NCBI GenBank assembly: GCA_022478985.1
Contig: JAKSZP010015890.1
Coordinates: 116,156-180,155 of the forward strand
DNA: 64,000 nt
Reading direction: 5' to 3'
Source of the DNA: Massospora cicadina
Lineage: Eukaryota > Entomophthoromycota > Entomophthoromycetes > Entomophthorales > Entomophthoraceae
Positions within the stretch are counted from its first letter, which is position 1. Each line of letters starts with the position of its first letter. Positions 32,521-43,575 of this stretch are shown one piece after another. The notes beneath the pieces are model-generated. The model ran no database searches and had not been told where the DNA came from. It saw only the letters and a program-made list of their open reading frames with translations. Made by a program: the position numbers and the translations under genes.

Positions 32521-35500
32521 GGAACGCCACTTATGGGGAGGGGAGGGAACGTGTGAAGGGGCCGTAGCCACTATTGAGCACGTGTGGAGGAAGGGGTCTG
32601 ATTTGATGAACCAGACTGGGAACCAGGAGGAGACCAGCTGCCGGTGGCGCGGTGGGAGGTAACCAAACATCCACGCTTGAAAGTGGTCCACCAAATGAGA
32701 CCAGAATCTGTGGACAGCTTCTGGGAGGGTGGGGATGGAGCCAGCGATGGCATCCAAGACAATCGTGTGGATAGTCCGCATGGCGATTGCAACCACCAGA
32801 GCATGGAGGGAGGGTGGAAGGGGGAGGCCATTGATGAAGCAAACATATCTCTTGACAGACTGAAGGGATGCGTTTGATCCTGGCCCAGCAGATGTCAAAC
32901 TTCGCGCCATATCACTTTAGAGGTGGGGCACTTCTCCAGGCGGTGGAAAAGCGTTCCATACTGGCCGCACATGACACAGGATGAGTTTAAAGCGTTAGAA
33001 TGCTCAGCTGTACGATACACCCGCCTCAGGCAGCGCCACACATGGGAGCGGACTTGAGGCTGCAACAGAGGATGGTGTGCGTATTTCCAGATAGTCTTTT
33101 GGGTCTCAGTAGAATAAGGGATGTCCATCATGTCCAGGTAGTCCACCCTGGATAGGACATGGGGTCAAATGAGGATCACGCCATCATGGATGGGTAGCCC
33201 CTGTACCTCTTGTGTGAACTGAGGAGAGGGGCGGCCTCTTTGGGTTGTATGTCCGCTAATATGAATTCTCCACTCTGCGCTTCGCATGGAGAGTAGGATT
33301 CGTTTGTAGTGGGTTTTAGTCCCGTGAGGACCTGTGGTCGATGTGTGTGATGCGAGGTATTTCATCAGGGAGTAGGGGTTTGATGGATTGTTGAGGCCCA
33401 AGGCTCAGGAGAAGTTGGAGCAGGCCGCGCGAGACCAGTGTTGGGATGGGAGTGTAGGAGTGGTGACAGCCGCGATCCAGGTGCCCAGGATCTTGGCAGC
33501 ATGGGCTTTGAAGTCAAGTAGGCCCATGCCACCTTGATGATGAGGGCCAAACATGACCTCTAGCCCTACTGGTGGAGGGCGGCCTGACCAAAGCCATCCT
33601 TGCAGCAAAGCATACAGGGATTTGAAGAAGCTTGGGGAGAAGGGGATGGCGTGGGCTCCGAACCAGACTTTGGATAGGAGCATAGAGTTGGCAAGAACAA
33701 CCCTGCCAGTGAGGGTAGTAGGATGGGCTCTAAGAGAGGCAATTTGCTTCGTCACATTGTCCAGTATACGGCACTCCATTACTGCTGACGCATATCCACC
33801 TGCCACCATCCACACGCCCAGATGGCGCACCAGTCCTATGGTAGGACGTGGCACGAAGGGGAACACAAGTGGAGCGGTGTGTGTTGAGTTAGTAAGGTGT
33901 GGACGTGGGCGAGCAGATGGGCCGGGTTGGGAACTAATTGCTGGGGCCCAGCAGTTCTGAAACTGACCAAGGAGGATGATTTCGGTTTTGGAGGCGTTTA
34001 GTGCCACGTTGCTTACCCGGGAATATTCCTGGATGAGGGCTTCAAGCACGCGTGCATCTTTGTTATTAGACACCCCCACCACGCAATCATCTGCAAATAC
34101 CATCATCTTGACTGGGGTTTGGCCTGGCACATGGACCCCAGTGAGTTGGGCATTCACATTTCACAGTAGTGGGTCAAGGCTGAAGTTGTATAAGAGTGGG
34201 CTGAGGGGGTCCCCTTGTCGCAAGCCCCTTTGAGGGCGGACTACTTCCGTTAGGAAGCCTGGGCCACACACTGCCATTGTCACAGATTCCGTGAGCAGCA
34301 TTACTCAGTTTATGAAGTGGGGGGTAGGTGGAATTGATGGAGGCAGGCCCTTAGGTATTCCCAGTTTACTCTATCATAGGCCTTTTGTTGGTCCAAGAAT
34401 ACCAATGCCCCAGAGGCTGTGGACTGACACACATTAGCCACGGAGTGCACTTTATCCCAAATTGACCTTCTGGGATGAAACCGAATTGTTCTGGGGAGAT
34501 GGTGGCAGATGCTACAGTCCCTAAACGGTTAGCCATGATTTTTGTTAAAATTTTTGTGTCTGTGTTTGTTAGAGAAATGGGGCGCCAGTTGGCTAAGTCA
34601 AGCTTATCCCCTTTCTTGAAGAGTGTGACAGTAAAGGCCTCATGTCCTCCTGGTAGGAGGCGCGTTTCCAGCAGGCTTTGGTTAAGTGAGGCTAGCAGCA
34701 ATGGGGATATATATTTGAAATATTTTTTTGTAGAACTCATATGGAATGCCATCTGGGCCTGGGCATTTTTGGTTTGGCGCACCGCAAATGGCTGTCCATA
34801 ATTCATTTGGAGTAATTAAATTTATTATTTCTGGGTATCGGAAAATGGTGTGGATATGAGCTCAGTCAAGAAATTCCGCCATTTTGGCTGGCTGAATTGG
34901 TTCAGCTCAGTATAACTTGGAGTAATATTTTTGCATTTCAATTGCCACTTCAGCCGGTGTATCCGCAATGGAATTATCTGATCTTTGCACCTGTGTGCAG
35001 GCCACGCTCTGGCATGGTGCGAAAATTTTTTTAAAGAAGTATGCGGTGCACTTGTCGCCTTTAGTGATGCATGTGGCCCTGTATTGGACACAAACATTGG
35101 GTTTGTGTTGCCTTTCAAGTGCATTGAGGTGGGCGGCTGCCTCTGCCTACTTCTGGCCCCATGCAGTGCTGTATCCTGTGGCTAGAATGTTGGACTCCAA
35201 GTGGGCCAATTCTGCCAGAGCACGTGAGATAACCGCCGATGTGGCTCGTGAGCATCTGGATGAGAGATGGCAATAGTGGCGGATGGTGTCTTCTTTGAAA
35301 GTTGCCCATGTGGAAATGGGGTCCACGCAAAATGGTGCAACAAATGATTTTGCCAAAGTTGCCTCTTCCACCCATGTGGAAAATCCTGGTGACGCGAGCT
35401 CGGGGGGTGGATTTTGCATCAATGTGGGGTCTTTGCAACTGTGACGGATAAGTGGTAGGTTATTGAGACCAGTTGGTGGTCGGAGAATTCCATTTTTGTT

Positions 35501-36156
35501 GTTTTGAAGTGGGAGATGTGGGGTTGGAATTTCGCCAGCATTAGAATAAGGTCAATGCGGGTCATGGACCTTAATTGGCTATTGTGGATGTGGGGATGTG
35601 TCATGTTTTTGAGCAGTGGGGCATGTCGCAGCAGCGCATCCATTAACCTAAGAGTGGCTTTTAGAACGCGTAGTTCTACGTGATCCTGTGGGGCATGGGG
35701 TGAGGGAGGCCACCGGTCCGTTGGTGAGTTTAGCCAACAGTTCATGTCACCAACTAGGAAAGAATCAGGGGGTATCAGGAGGGATTTGACCGATGAGAAA
35801 AATTCCCAACGCTCATGTGCGCTGTTTGGGGCATAAATGTTGACGATTGCATGCGCAACATCAGCCCATGAGAAGGTGATGACAAGCACTCGGCCTTTTA
35901 GGAATGTTTCTGAGGATGTGAATTTGAAAAAATTATTTTTCTGAATTAGCACACCACAGTGCTTCGACCAAAAGGATAGGGATGGGAGGAGCATTGTTTT
36001 CCAAGATTCCTCGGAACCTCGTGGACAGAGGGACTCCTGGATGGCCAGGATATCCTTGGGTAAATTGTGTTGTAAAAAACTCAGTTTCCTAGCCTGGGCC
36101 AGGGAGGCCTTGAGTTTGGCGATATTCAACGTCCCTAGAGTGAAGGTTTCCCCCAT
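32521..36156 (-). pseudogene. LINE-a ORF2 (endonuclease and reverse transcriptase), copy 2
   Basis: The N-terminal 245 codons (35419-36156) form an intact AP-type endonuclease. The reverse transcriptase follows in frames 34366-34806 (FKKGDKLDLANWRPISLTNT) and 33405-34157 (VFADDCVVGVSNN, catalytic FADD intact). The C-terminal part is in 33165-33401, 32895-33146 (knuckle CVMCGQYGTLFHRLEKC at 32928-32978) and 32311-32910 (HLVDHFQAWMFGYLPPRHRQ, ending HTCSIVATAPSHVPS). Frameshifts lie near 35420, 34400, 33400, 33170 and 32900. Confidence 0.87.
35419..36156 (-). CDS. Intact AP-type endonuclease domain of LINE-a ORF2, copy 2
   Basis: This 245-codon open frame holds every expected catalytic block of LINE apurinic/apyrimidinic-type endonucleases: TLNIAKLK (Asn), LAIQESLC (Glu), NIYAPNS (Tyr), VGDMNCWLN (Asp and Asn), MTRIDLILM (Asp) and FSDHQLVSI (Asp, His). 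It starts at the ATG that overlaps the ORF1 stop. In a live element the frame would continue into reverse transcriptase, but it ends in a frameshift. The enzyme nicks one target strand to give the primer for reverse transcription. Confidence 0.85.
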   Translation of the reverse strand: MGETFTLGTLNIAKLKASLAQARKLSFLQHNLPKDILAIQESLCPRGSEESWKTMLLPSLSFWSKHCGVLIQKNNFFKFTSSETFLKGRVLVITFSWADVAHAIVNIYAPNSAHERWEFFSSVKSLLIPPDSFLVGDMNCWLNSPTDRWPPSPHAPQDHVELRVLKATLRLMDALLRHAPLLKNMTHPHIHNSQLRSMTRIDLILMLAKFQPHISHFKTTKMEFSDHQLVSITYHLSVTVAKTPH

Positions 36157-37377
36157 CGCACCTTAGGTGCGAGGGGGAGGGCCCCTGGCCCACCAGCCTC
36201 TTCAAGGTCCCCACAGGCTTTCACAGCAGCATGGGTGTTAGCAGCAACGCTATCGGGGTTTTTGTTAATTTTTGCAGAAAGAGTCGCATTAGCTTTGGCC
36301 TTCACTTTTTGTTTTCCCAACGTTGGACAAATTTTTTGCGGTGCGGATGAGTTCAGTGCACCGTTGAGCGGGTCAAAAAAAAATTTTCAGTTGGTATAGG
36401 TCCCAAGTCAGTTTTGACCAGAGCTTGGGTGCAGCGATTGGGTGAGATCGAATCTCCCATCAGATCCTCGGATTGAGTGGCCCACTTGGCATGGGCTTCC
36501 CAATCTGATTGGATGATGGATTCCTGAGTCACTTACGCCGTGAAGGTCTCCATGTCCTCCTGGCGTTGTGAAAGTGGGATGGCGGTGGAGGCCTTGGCTG
36601 CTTCCTTAGCCACGGCCTTAGGGCCTGCTTGGCCTTCTTCTGCTCCTGTGGGGAGATGGGCTTTACCAGTAGGTAGCAGCCTTGTGCTCCCTACAGGAAA
36701 GCCTCCTTGGTGCTTGCAGTTGGTTCATAGTGCGCCTCACCGCTGGCCATGGCCGCCAAGGGGTGCTCTTGGAATGTGACGCCCTCCTTGATGGGGCATG
36801 CGTGCACCTTATGGCCCAACGCATCACAGTGGGTGCAAATTGGGGGGCGCGCTGTCCACAGTTACCTGGAATGGGTGGGTGGTATGCCCTGCGATATCAA
36901 TAAAAGTGGAGTGCAGATCTGGGTTAGGTCCTTCGTGATCTCCTCATTTGGGGTCAGAACTGCAATGGCTTTGCCGGTGCACAGGTGTGGCATCAGCGTG
37001 AAGCATTGCATTTCAAAAGATTGTATTTCGCCATATATGGCGAGACCATCTTTCAGGTGTTGCTCCAAAATGTCACGTTTTACCATAGTAGGCAAAAAGT
37101 CAAATGTGAGGAAAATTTGGTTTCTTCTTATCCATCTGGTGCATTTGGTTTCGATGACCCATTGCCCTTCAGGGAGGTTGACCACTATGCGCACCGCTGA
37201 AGCCTCGTCTGCTGCTATTTTGCTTTTGAAACCTAGGTCCAGCCAACCGCGTGACATGGAGTGAGGTGCAACATACACCGCGATCAGGAAAATTTTGTGT
37301 ACATCTTCACAAAATTTTTCCCATAAGGCCATTTTTTGGATGACCAGATACACACGAACTCCAAATTCCACTGACAA
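36135..37377 (-). pseudogene. LINE-a ORF1, copy 2
   Basis: Frame 36862-37377 runs from MSVEFGVRVYLVIQKMALWE through RGWLDLGFKSKIAADEASAV, FLTFDFLPTMVKRDILEQHL and LCTGKAIAVLTP, then frameshifts just before the knuckle. The last part, 36135-36320, ends APKVRWGKPSL. Its stop at 36135-36137 lies 20 bases inside ORF2, so ORF1 and ORF2 overlap by 22 bases. The natural start is upstream of 37377; sequence to about 37640 reads as basic, Arg/Lys-rich protein in another frame (QGKRSRRKARSLQRSK). Confidence 0.8.
36156..36172 (-). other. Hairpin at the ORF1/ORF2 junction, LINE-a copy 2
   Basis: The sense strand reads TCGCACC-TAA-GGTGCGA, a perfect seven-pair stem with a three-base loop. The last A is the first base of the ORF2 ATG, and the ORF1 stop follows 20 bases later. 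It could help ORF2 start by re-initiation, which is inference. Confidence 0.6.
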
Positions 37378-37856
37378 AAGTGGCTGGGAGTGTGGCGTGT
37401 TGATGTACTGGTTGCATCATGCTTGCCACGCGAGCATCTCCAGGGAAATTGTGACTGCCGGTTTTTTGAGATTTTTGTCTATTCTGCCAGATTCTCCGGG
37501 GCATTTTTGAACGTTGGAGGCTGCGGGCCTTCCGCCTGCTCCTCTTACCTTGCTTGCCCAACTGCTCCCTGATATGGGTGCAGACTAATCTCCTCTGTGA
37601 GATTATCAAACTAGATTTAGTCTTAAATTGAATAGGTTGCAAAAGTGTTTGCAACGAGAAAGAAAAGTTAATCTAAGGAGGGCATTACTCAAACCAAAAT
37701 TTTATTTAACTGAGGCAAGCCATCTGGGGGATGGGCATCATTGAGTATGTATGGGAAAAAAAAAAGGGGGAAGCGAAGATAGATAAAATTGGGCACCCTG
37801 GGGTACTCAGGTTACCCCTGTTGCCAGCGGGACTGCCAGGTATGGGGGTTGATGCA

Positions 37857-40800
37857 CTACTCCGAGGGGGTTTCCCCAGATATGGAGCAGGTGTGTAGGA
37901 AAGGGTCCATTTGGAGGAACCAGAGTAGGAACCACGATTCTATGAGCGCCTGTTGCTTTGACCTCATATGTTCATAGAGCCAGGCTTGGAAGTGCTCCAA
38001 TAAGTGGACGTGGAACCTATTGATAACCCCATGGATGGTTGGGAGCATGACCTTGAACGCATCTAAGGCAATGGTGTGGATTGTCCACATTGCAATGGGT
38101 ATCATTAGGGAGCGGAGGGTAGATGGGATTGGTGACTCGATTTGGAGTGCAAGGAGGCTCTTTGAGATAGATAGTTCCTGCTGGTCTTAGAGCTTAAGTG
38201 GGCGAGTAACTTCCCGTCATATGGCTTTGGTTGGGGGGCATGTTTCTAGGCGGTGGTGTAGGGAGCCCTCCCCTCCACATACTGCACAGGTTGCGTGGAG
38301 GGAATTGGAGTGGTACACTGTCCTATAGGTCCTTCTCAGGCAGCGCAAGGCGTTGGCTCTTACCCTCGGCTGTAGGAGTGGGTGGTGCGTCATTTTCCAC
38401 ACTGCCTTCTGTGTGGTTAAGTCATAGGGAATGTCCAACGCATCTAGGTATTCGATTCTAGCAATGGTTGGGGTCGTAGCAAGCATGTCTCTCTGGGGGT
38501 GGTCTTCTGGTTTTCTTAATTTTAAGTGGGAGCTGGGTCATCCCTTCCCTGCACAGTGCCAGTGTTCTCTACGGTCCATCCCATGCAGCGAATGGCTCAG
38601 AGGATGCGTTTGAAGTGAGGGGGTTCCATGCGGGCCCATTGTGGTGGGGCGTTTAGCAAGGTATGATAGTAGTCTGGGTGGGCTATGTGGGTTGGTTATT
38701 TTGATCGCCTGCTCGAAGTTAGTCCTCGCTGCCCTGGACCAGTGTTGCTGCGGGAGGTCTGGGGCAAGGACTTCCTTTATCCAGGTGCCCAGGATGCGTT
38801 TGGTGTGGCTCTCAAAATCTATTAGTCCCATGCCTCCGCTGGAGCGTGGGCCAAAGAGTGTTTCCATATGTATGGGTGGATGGGATCTGGGCCACAGACA
38901 GCCCTGGATGAGCGCGCGGATTGAAGTTATGAATGTGGGTGATAAGGCGATCGCGTGGGCAGGGAACCATAGTATTGAGAGGGTGAGAGAGTTAGCAACT
39001 GTTAATCGCCATGTTAGTCCTGATGATCTTCCCTTGAGGGAGGCGACGCGGTTGGATATCCACTGTAATAGATTGTTCTCAATTGTCTCATTGGCATACC
39101 CCCTGTTTCCAGCCATATCCCAAGGTGGCGGACAGGGGTGGTGGTGGGAGATGATGCAAAGGTATGATGAGTGGGTTTTTCCTTTGTATGTGGGTGTGAG
39201 GTTCAGGTGTTTTAGCCCAGTTGTTAGTGTACTTGCCTAAGAGAATTATTTCTGTTTTCCTTTTGTTGAGCGATGCATTGCTCACCATAGAGTATTCCCT
39301 AGGGTGCGTTCCAGATGTTGGGCATCATTGTTGTTAGCTATACCTGCCACGCAGTCATCCACAAAGGCTAGTATCTTGACTGTTGGCTGTCCTTGTGCAT
39401 TTATGCCCATGAGGCGTGAGTCAGTTACGCGAAGGAGTGGATTGAAAATGAAGTTATACAGCCGTGGGCTGAGGGGGTCCCCCTGTTTGAGCCCTCTGTG
39501 TGGTGTGATCCTGTTAGTTAGGAAGCCAAGGCTGCTTACAGTCATGGTTGCAGATTCTGTAAGGAGCATCGCCCAGTTTATGAATCTGGCTAAGAGTTTG
39601 AAAGCGTGTAGGCATTCCTTTAGGTATGGCCAACTAACGTGGTCGTACGCCTTTTCCTAGTCTAAGAATACCAGGGCTCCAGTTGCTTTGGACTGACATA
39701 TGTTTGCAACAGGGTGTATACTGTTCCAGATTGAGCGCCCTGGTATGAACCCAAACTGGTTGGGTGACAGGACGTTAGAGGCTATTGCGCCTAATTTGGT
39801 TGCATAAATTTTTGTGAGTATTTTAGTATCAGTGTTAGAAAGTGCAATTGGACGCCAGTTGGCCAGGTACAATTTGTCACCCTTCTTATACAGGGTTATG
39901 ACATATGATTCATGGCCACCATGTAGGAGGCTTGTTTCCAGAAAGCACTGGTTCATTGATGCCAAGAAGAGGGGGGCAATATGCTTAAAATATTTTTTGT
40001 AAAATTCGTAAAGTATCCCACCAGGCCCTGGGCATTTCCTATGTGGTGCACCGCGGATTTTATCCCAAATCTCCTCCCGTGTTATTAGATTTAGTATATT
40101 GTAGTCCAGCGGTGTGCTTTGTAATCTGGCGGTATGTATAAATTCTGTGATTTTTTGTAAGTCAGTCTGCGTATCACATATAGTTTGGTGTAGTAATGGT
40201 GTACTTCTGCCTTGACCTCCTCAGGGTCAGTTGCCACGGTGCCGTCAGCCTTGCAGACCTGTGTGCATGCAGGCTAGTTGCCGCGGGAGTGGAATTGGTG
40301 TAAGTAATATGTTGAGCATGTTTTGCCTTCATTTATGAAATTAACTTTGTTTAATACTTTGATTCTGTGCTGGTGCTCGAAGATGAGGGTGTTTAAGTGG
40401 GCGGATATTTCCGCCCATTAGCGCCCCCAGTTGGGGCTATAACTGGACCTTGGGGTGTTGAGCTCAAGGTGGTCCAGTTCCGCCAAGGTACGCCTAATTG
40501 TGGCTGTGTCGGCAGTGTACTTACATGATGCAAGATGTCAAGTTTTGTTGTTTAGTTCAGCTCTGAAATTTTCTCAGTTTTCTATGGAATCTGTGAGTTA
40601 ATGGGGCTGTGAATTCTGGGTTTGTGGCCTCGTGTTCAACACAGTCAGATATTTTGGGCATTTTTATGTTTTCCAGGTGTAGCTTACTCCAGGGCGACGC
40701 CTGTGCGTGGGTTCAGGTTGCCAAGAGCTGCACTGAGATGAGTTGGTGGTCAGAAAAATTTATTTTTTTTGTTATGAAGTTGGAGATGCTTGATCAGTGG

Positions 40801-41397
40801 GATTGCAGAATGAGGATGTGATTGATGCGGCTCATTGATATGAGCGCTCCCTTACATACGTTGGGCCATGTCATGTGGGGAAGGAGTGGTGATCCGGGGG
40901 GAGGGCATCCTGTAGGCCAAGGGATGCCTTCATTGCGCGGAATTCAATGTGCCCTGGTAAGTATCCCCTGGGGTTAAGTCATCAGTCTGTGTTGAGGTTA
41001 TCACAGAAGTTAAAGTCGCCCAACAGGATGGTATCTGGTCGGAGGGTGAGTGTTGAGATGGTTTTGAGGAATTGTTTTCTCTCAGCTGCGGTGCACAGTG
41101 CATAGATGCATGCTATCAATATTGTTTCCTCTTGGCATGTGATCGTTGCTACCAGGATGTGGCCGTAAAGGTATGATGAGGAGTTTGTAATTATTAAAAT
41201 TTTTGTTATTTAGACGATCACCCCACATTGAGATGTCCACACCAATTGGGATGGTCGGACCCTGGATGACCAAAATCCTTCTTCCCCCTTTAGACAGTAG
41301 GTTTCTTGGATGGCCAAGATGTCTATAAGGGTTTTCGCAGGAAGTCCAGCTTTTTGGCTTGGGGTGTTTGAGACCTGGCTCCCGCAATGTTTAACAT
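37857..41397 (-). pseudogene. LINE-b ORF2, copy 2
   Basis: It begins at ATG 41397 (MLNIAGA). The endonuclease has ILAIQETYC (41210-41491), then decayed IYA, GDFN and SDH blocks to about 40740. The reverse transcriptase has YKKGDKLYLANWRPIALSNT in 39657-39965 and FVDDCVAGI, with FADD changed to FVDD, in 39282-39569. The C-terminal part has FGPRSSGGMGLIDF (38538-39116), the knuckle CAVCGGEGSLHHRLETC in 38217-38486 and the tail ending HTCSISGETPSE (37857-38105). Inactive. Confidence 0.85.
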
Positions 41398-41427
41398 CCC
41401 TATTGACACTGAGGTGCCTGCGGCGCC

Positions 41428-42847
41428 TCAGGAGCGGTTGGGAGGGCCCTCTGGCCCTAATCCACCGCAGCTCATTTTGGCCATGCTCCACGTCTGTGCT
41501 CCAGCCTTCTCAGTGTCAATGTCAGTTCCCTTGTTCTGACCCAATTTAGCACAGGAACTGCGGTTTTTGGAATTTGCATTATCTTTTCCTGCACGTGTCT
41601 CATGGTGGTTCAATGTGGGGTGCTGATTGGATTCTGTGATTTTGGGGTTTGAATTTGGAGGATTGGGCACCGCATTTTTGCCCATATTGCAGCTGAGTTG
41701 TTCCTCAAAGTGCGCATGATTGATGTCACTTGGTGTCTCAGTTGAGTTGCTATGAAAATTTTCAACCTGGGCATGTTGTTCTGATTGGTTGGCTCAGTGT
41801 ATATCCGTTACGTCCTCTTTTATTTGTCTGGGGTCAATGGATGACTCTGCGTGCACTGACACCTCGGCCGCTGCCTGCTTATGGGCTTTTTGTGTCACTT
41901 TGCATTGTTTATGTGTAACTGGGTCCACAATAGAGTAATTCCCATCCTCACCCCAGCGGAATGGGTGGTGGCCGTCAGTCATTCTGGAAAAGTTTTCGTT
42001 AGTTTCATCCATGGCTTCCTTACAGTAATCTGCTTCCATTAAGCCTTCCTTCAGGGGGGCATGTGCGTTCCTTGTGTCCCAATGAACCGCAGTGGTTGCA
42101 TATAGGCAGTGCGCGTTCTGGTGTGATTTGGAATGTGGATGACTGTCCCCCATCTGCAAAGTGAAACTCTGCTGTGCGGGGGATTCTTGATAGGCCGTCT
42201 TCCACTTCAGGGAGCTGGTTGATCATGGCGATAGCTTTGCCTGTGCACAGAGTTGGCATCAGGCGAAATCGTTGTAGTTTTATTTTCACAATTTCTCCAT
42301 AGGCTACAAGTCCTTTGTGGAGCTCCTCCTCGATTACCTTATGGGGAAGGTTGGTAGGGAGCAAGTTAAAGGAGATGAACAAAGTTTTTACTTTGTTCCA
42401 TCTGGTGCATGTGGTGCGCACTATTCTTTTGCCCTTGGTAAGGGCAATTTCAATGAGACTTTTGTGACGGCATCTGCTTCTTCAGCTGTTTCAAAACCTA
42501 TATTAATCCAGCCACAGCCCATGTTGTTGGTGGTGACAAATACCGCATGGGGAAAAGGGAGGGCTGTGCCTCGCATGTTTTCTCCCACAGGGTCGGGGAC
42601 TCATCCCCAAGGATGGGTCAAAGCCCATGTTCCACCTTTGATAGGGGTTGGTTATATTGTATGTCCATTTATTGGTCTTGTTTTGTACAAATACCATAAA
42701 CCTGGACGGTGTCTGAGTTTGTGGTTTGTTGGCAGCTTGGGTTCCTGGTCCCCCTCCATGGCGTTTCTTGCCCTTGGATGCACCATTTTGCGCACCTCTT
42801 GATGCTACGCTTGCCCAGGTTGTATTAGATTTATTAAAATCGCTCAT
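41428..42847 (-). pseudogene. LINE-b ORF1, copy 2
   Basis: ATG 42847 gives MSDFNKSNTTWASVASRGAQ. Frame 42020-42421 has VKTLFISFNLLPTNLPHKVI, LCTGKAIAMI and the CX2CX4HX4C knuckle CNHCGSLGHKERTC (residues 108-121, about 42059-42100). After a frameshift, 41794-42159 and 41428-41685 carry GLMEADYCKEAMDETNENF and the Asn-rich end GPEGPPNRS. Breaks lie near 42500, 42100 and 41700. The protein is the same as in LINE-b copy 1. Confidence 0.82.
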
Positions 42848-42942
42848 CTCTCCTGTGTGATTATAAAAATTGCTGTTTGAATCTAATTTTAGTAACTAAA
42901 GTGATTGTTATGGGAAAAATAAAAACTACTTAAACCAAAATT

Positions 42943-43575
42943 AGCTTGGGTGCAATGTGCAGTGCAGAAGCCCACTATGAACTGGCACTAGACACTGACG
43001 CAGCCTTCTCATGGGGAGCTCAAGGCTGCTACATTCTAGCAAAACCAGTGTCCCAATAAGAGCGGAAGAAGGCCAAACAGGCCCACAAGGTGGCGGCCAG
43101 GGAGGTGGCCAAGGCCGCATCTGCAATCCTGCCAGCCCAGCTCCAGGAGGACATTGAGAATTTAATGGCAGAAGCAGCTCGCAAATCCCTAAACCAATCA
43201 GATTGGGATGCTCAAGCCAATTGGGCCACCCAAGCTGAAAGCCAGTTGTGTAAATCAGTTTCGCCTGACCAATGCACCCAAGCATCAGTTGGGACTGAGT
43301 CGCTCACCAATAATCCTGCTGAAATTCCACCTCCAAGCATTGGTGCACCGCAAATGCACACACTGCAAAAATCTCATCCCACAGTGGGGAAAAAGCAGAA
43401 GGCAAAAGCCAATGTGAACCCCACTGCTAAAGCTTCCCACTCTGACACATACTCTGTAGCACAGAACACCCCTGCTACAATGCAGTGATGTGCTGAAAAA
43501 GAGAAGGCTGAAGAGCATGGGTGCCCTTCCCCTTGCACCTAAGGTGCAATGGGAGGAGCCTTTACTTTATGGATG
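42943..43575 (+). pseudogene. LINE-a ORF1, copy 3, C-terminal part
   Basis: Reading continues with SAEAHYELALDTDAAFSWGA and QGCYILAKPVSQ, then after a stop the open frame 43090-43488 with an Ala/Glu-rich start (MAAREVAKAASAILPAQLQE). Copy 1 has the matching GEAHYEPTV and GCYLLVKPISPQEWKKAKQA. This continuity across more than 10 kb confirms the nesting. Confidence 0.8.
43533..43549 (+). other. Hairpin at the ORF1/ORF2 junction, LINE-a copy 3
   Basis: The sequence TTGCACC-TAA-GGTGCAA forms a perfect seven-pair stem with a three-base loop. The last A is the A of the ORF2 ATG. Copy 2 has a C-G pair where this copy has T-A. Confidence 0.6.

Larger units (their letters stand above)
32399..37672 (-). 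mobile_element. Full-length LINE, family a, copy 2
   Basis: It is flanked by a 17-base duplication with one mismatch (ctaaggaggNcattact) at 32382-32398 and 37673-37689. On the minus strand the 5' end is AACTTTTCTTTCTCGTTGCAA and the 3' end is CATGGTCGGCCTTCCCCGC. It is the best preserved LINE of the window, with ORF1 open over 172 codons and a complete endonuclease frame. It interrupts LINE-a copy 3. Confidence 0.93.
37702..42927 (-). mobile_element. Full-length LINE, family b, copy 2
   Basis: A 15-base duplication with one mismatch (actNaaaccaaaatt) lies at 37687-37701 and 42928-42942. The left copy overlaps the right duplication of LINE-a copy 2 by three bases, so this element inserted immediately beside it. 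On the minus strand the 3' end reads CAGATGGCTTGCCTCAGTT and AAATAAAA. Length 5226 bp against 5230 bp for copy 1 of the same family. Confidence 0.92.

Noticed and set aside
35419..36156. A host DNA-repair AP endonuclease gene
   Set aside because: It lies in the expected place within a LINE with both duplications identified, and has the LINE-type spacing of blocks.
37749..37765. A-run near the end of LINE-b copy 2 as a poly(A) tail
   Set aside because: The run lies inside the element, before the shared tail on the opposite strand, and not at the insertion boundary.
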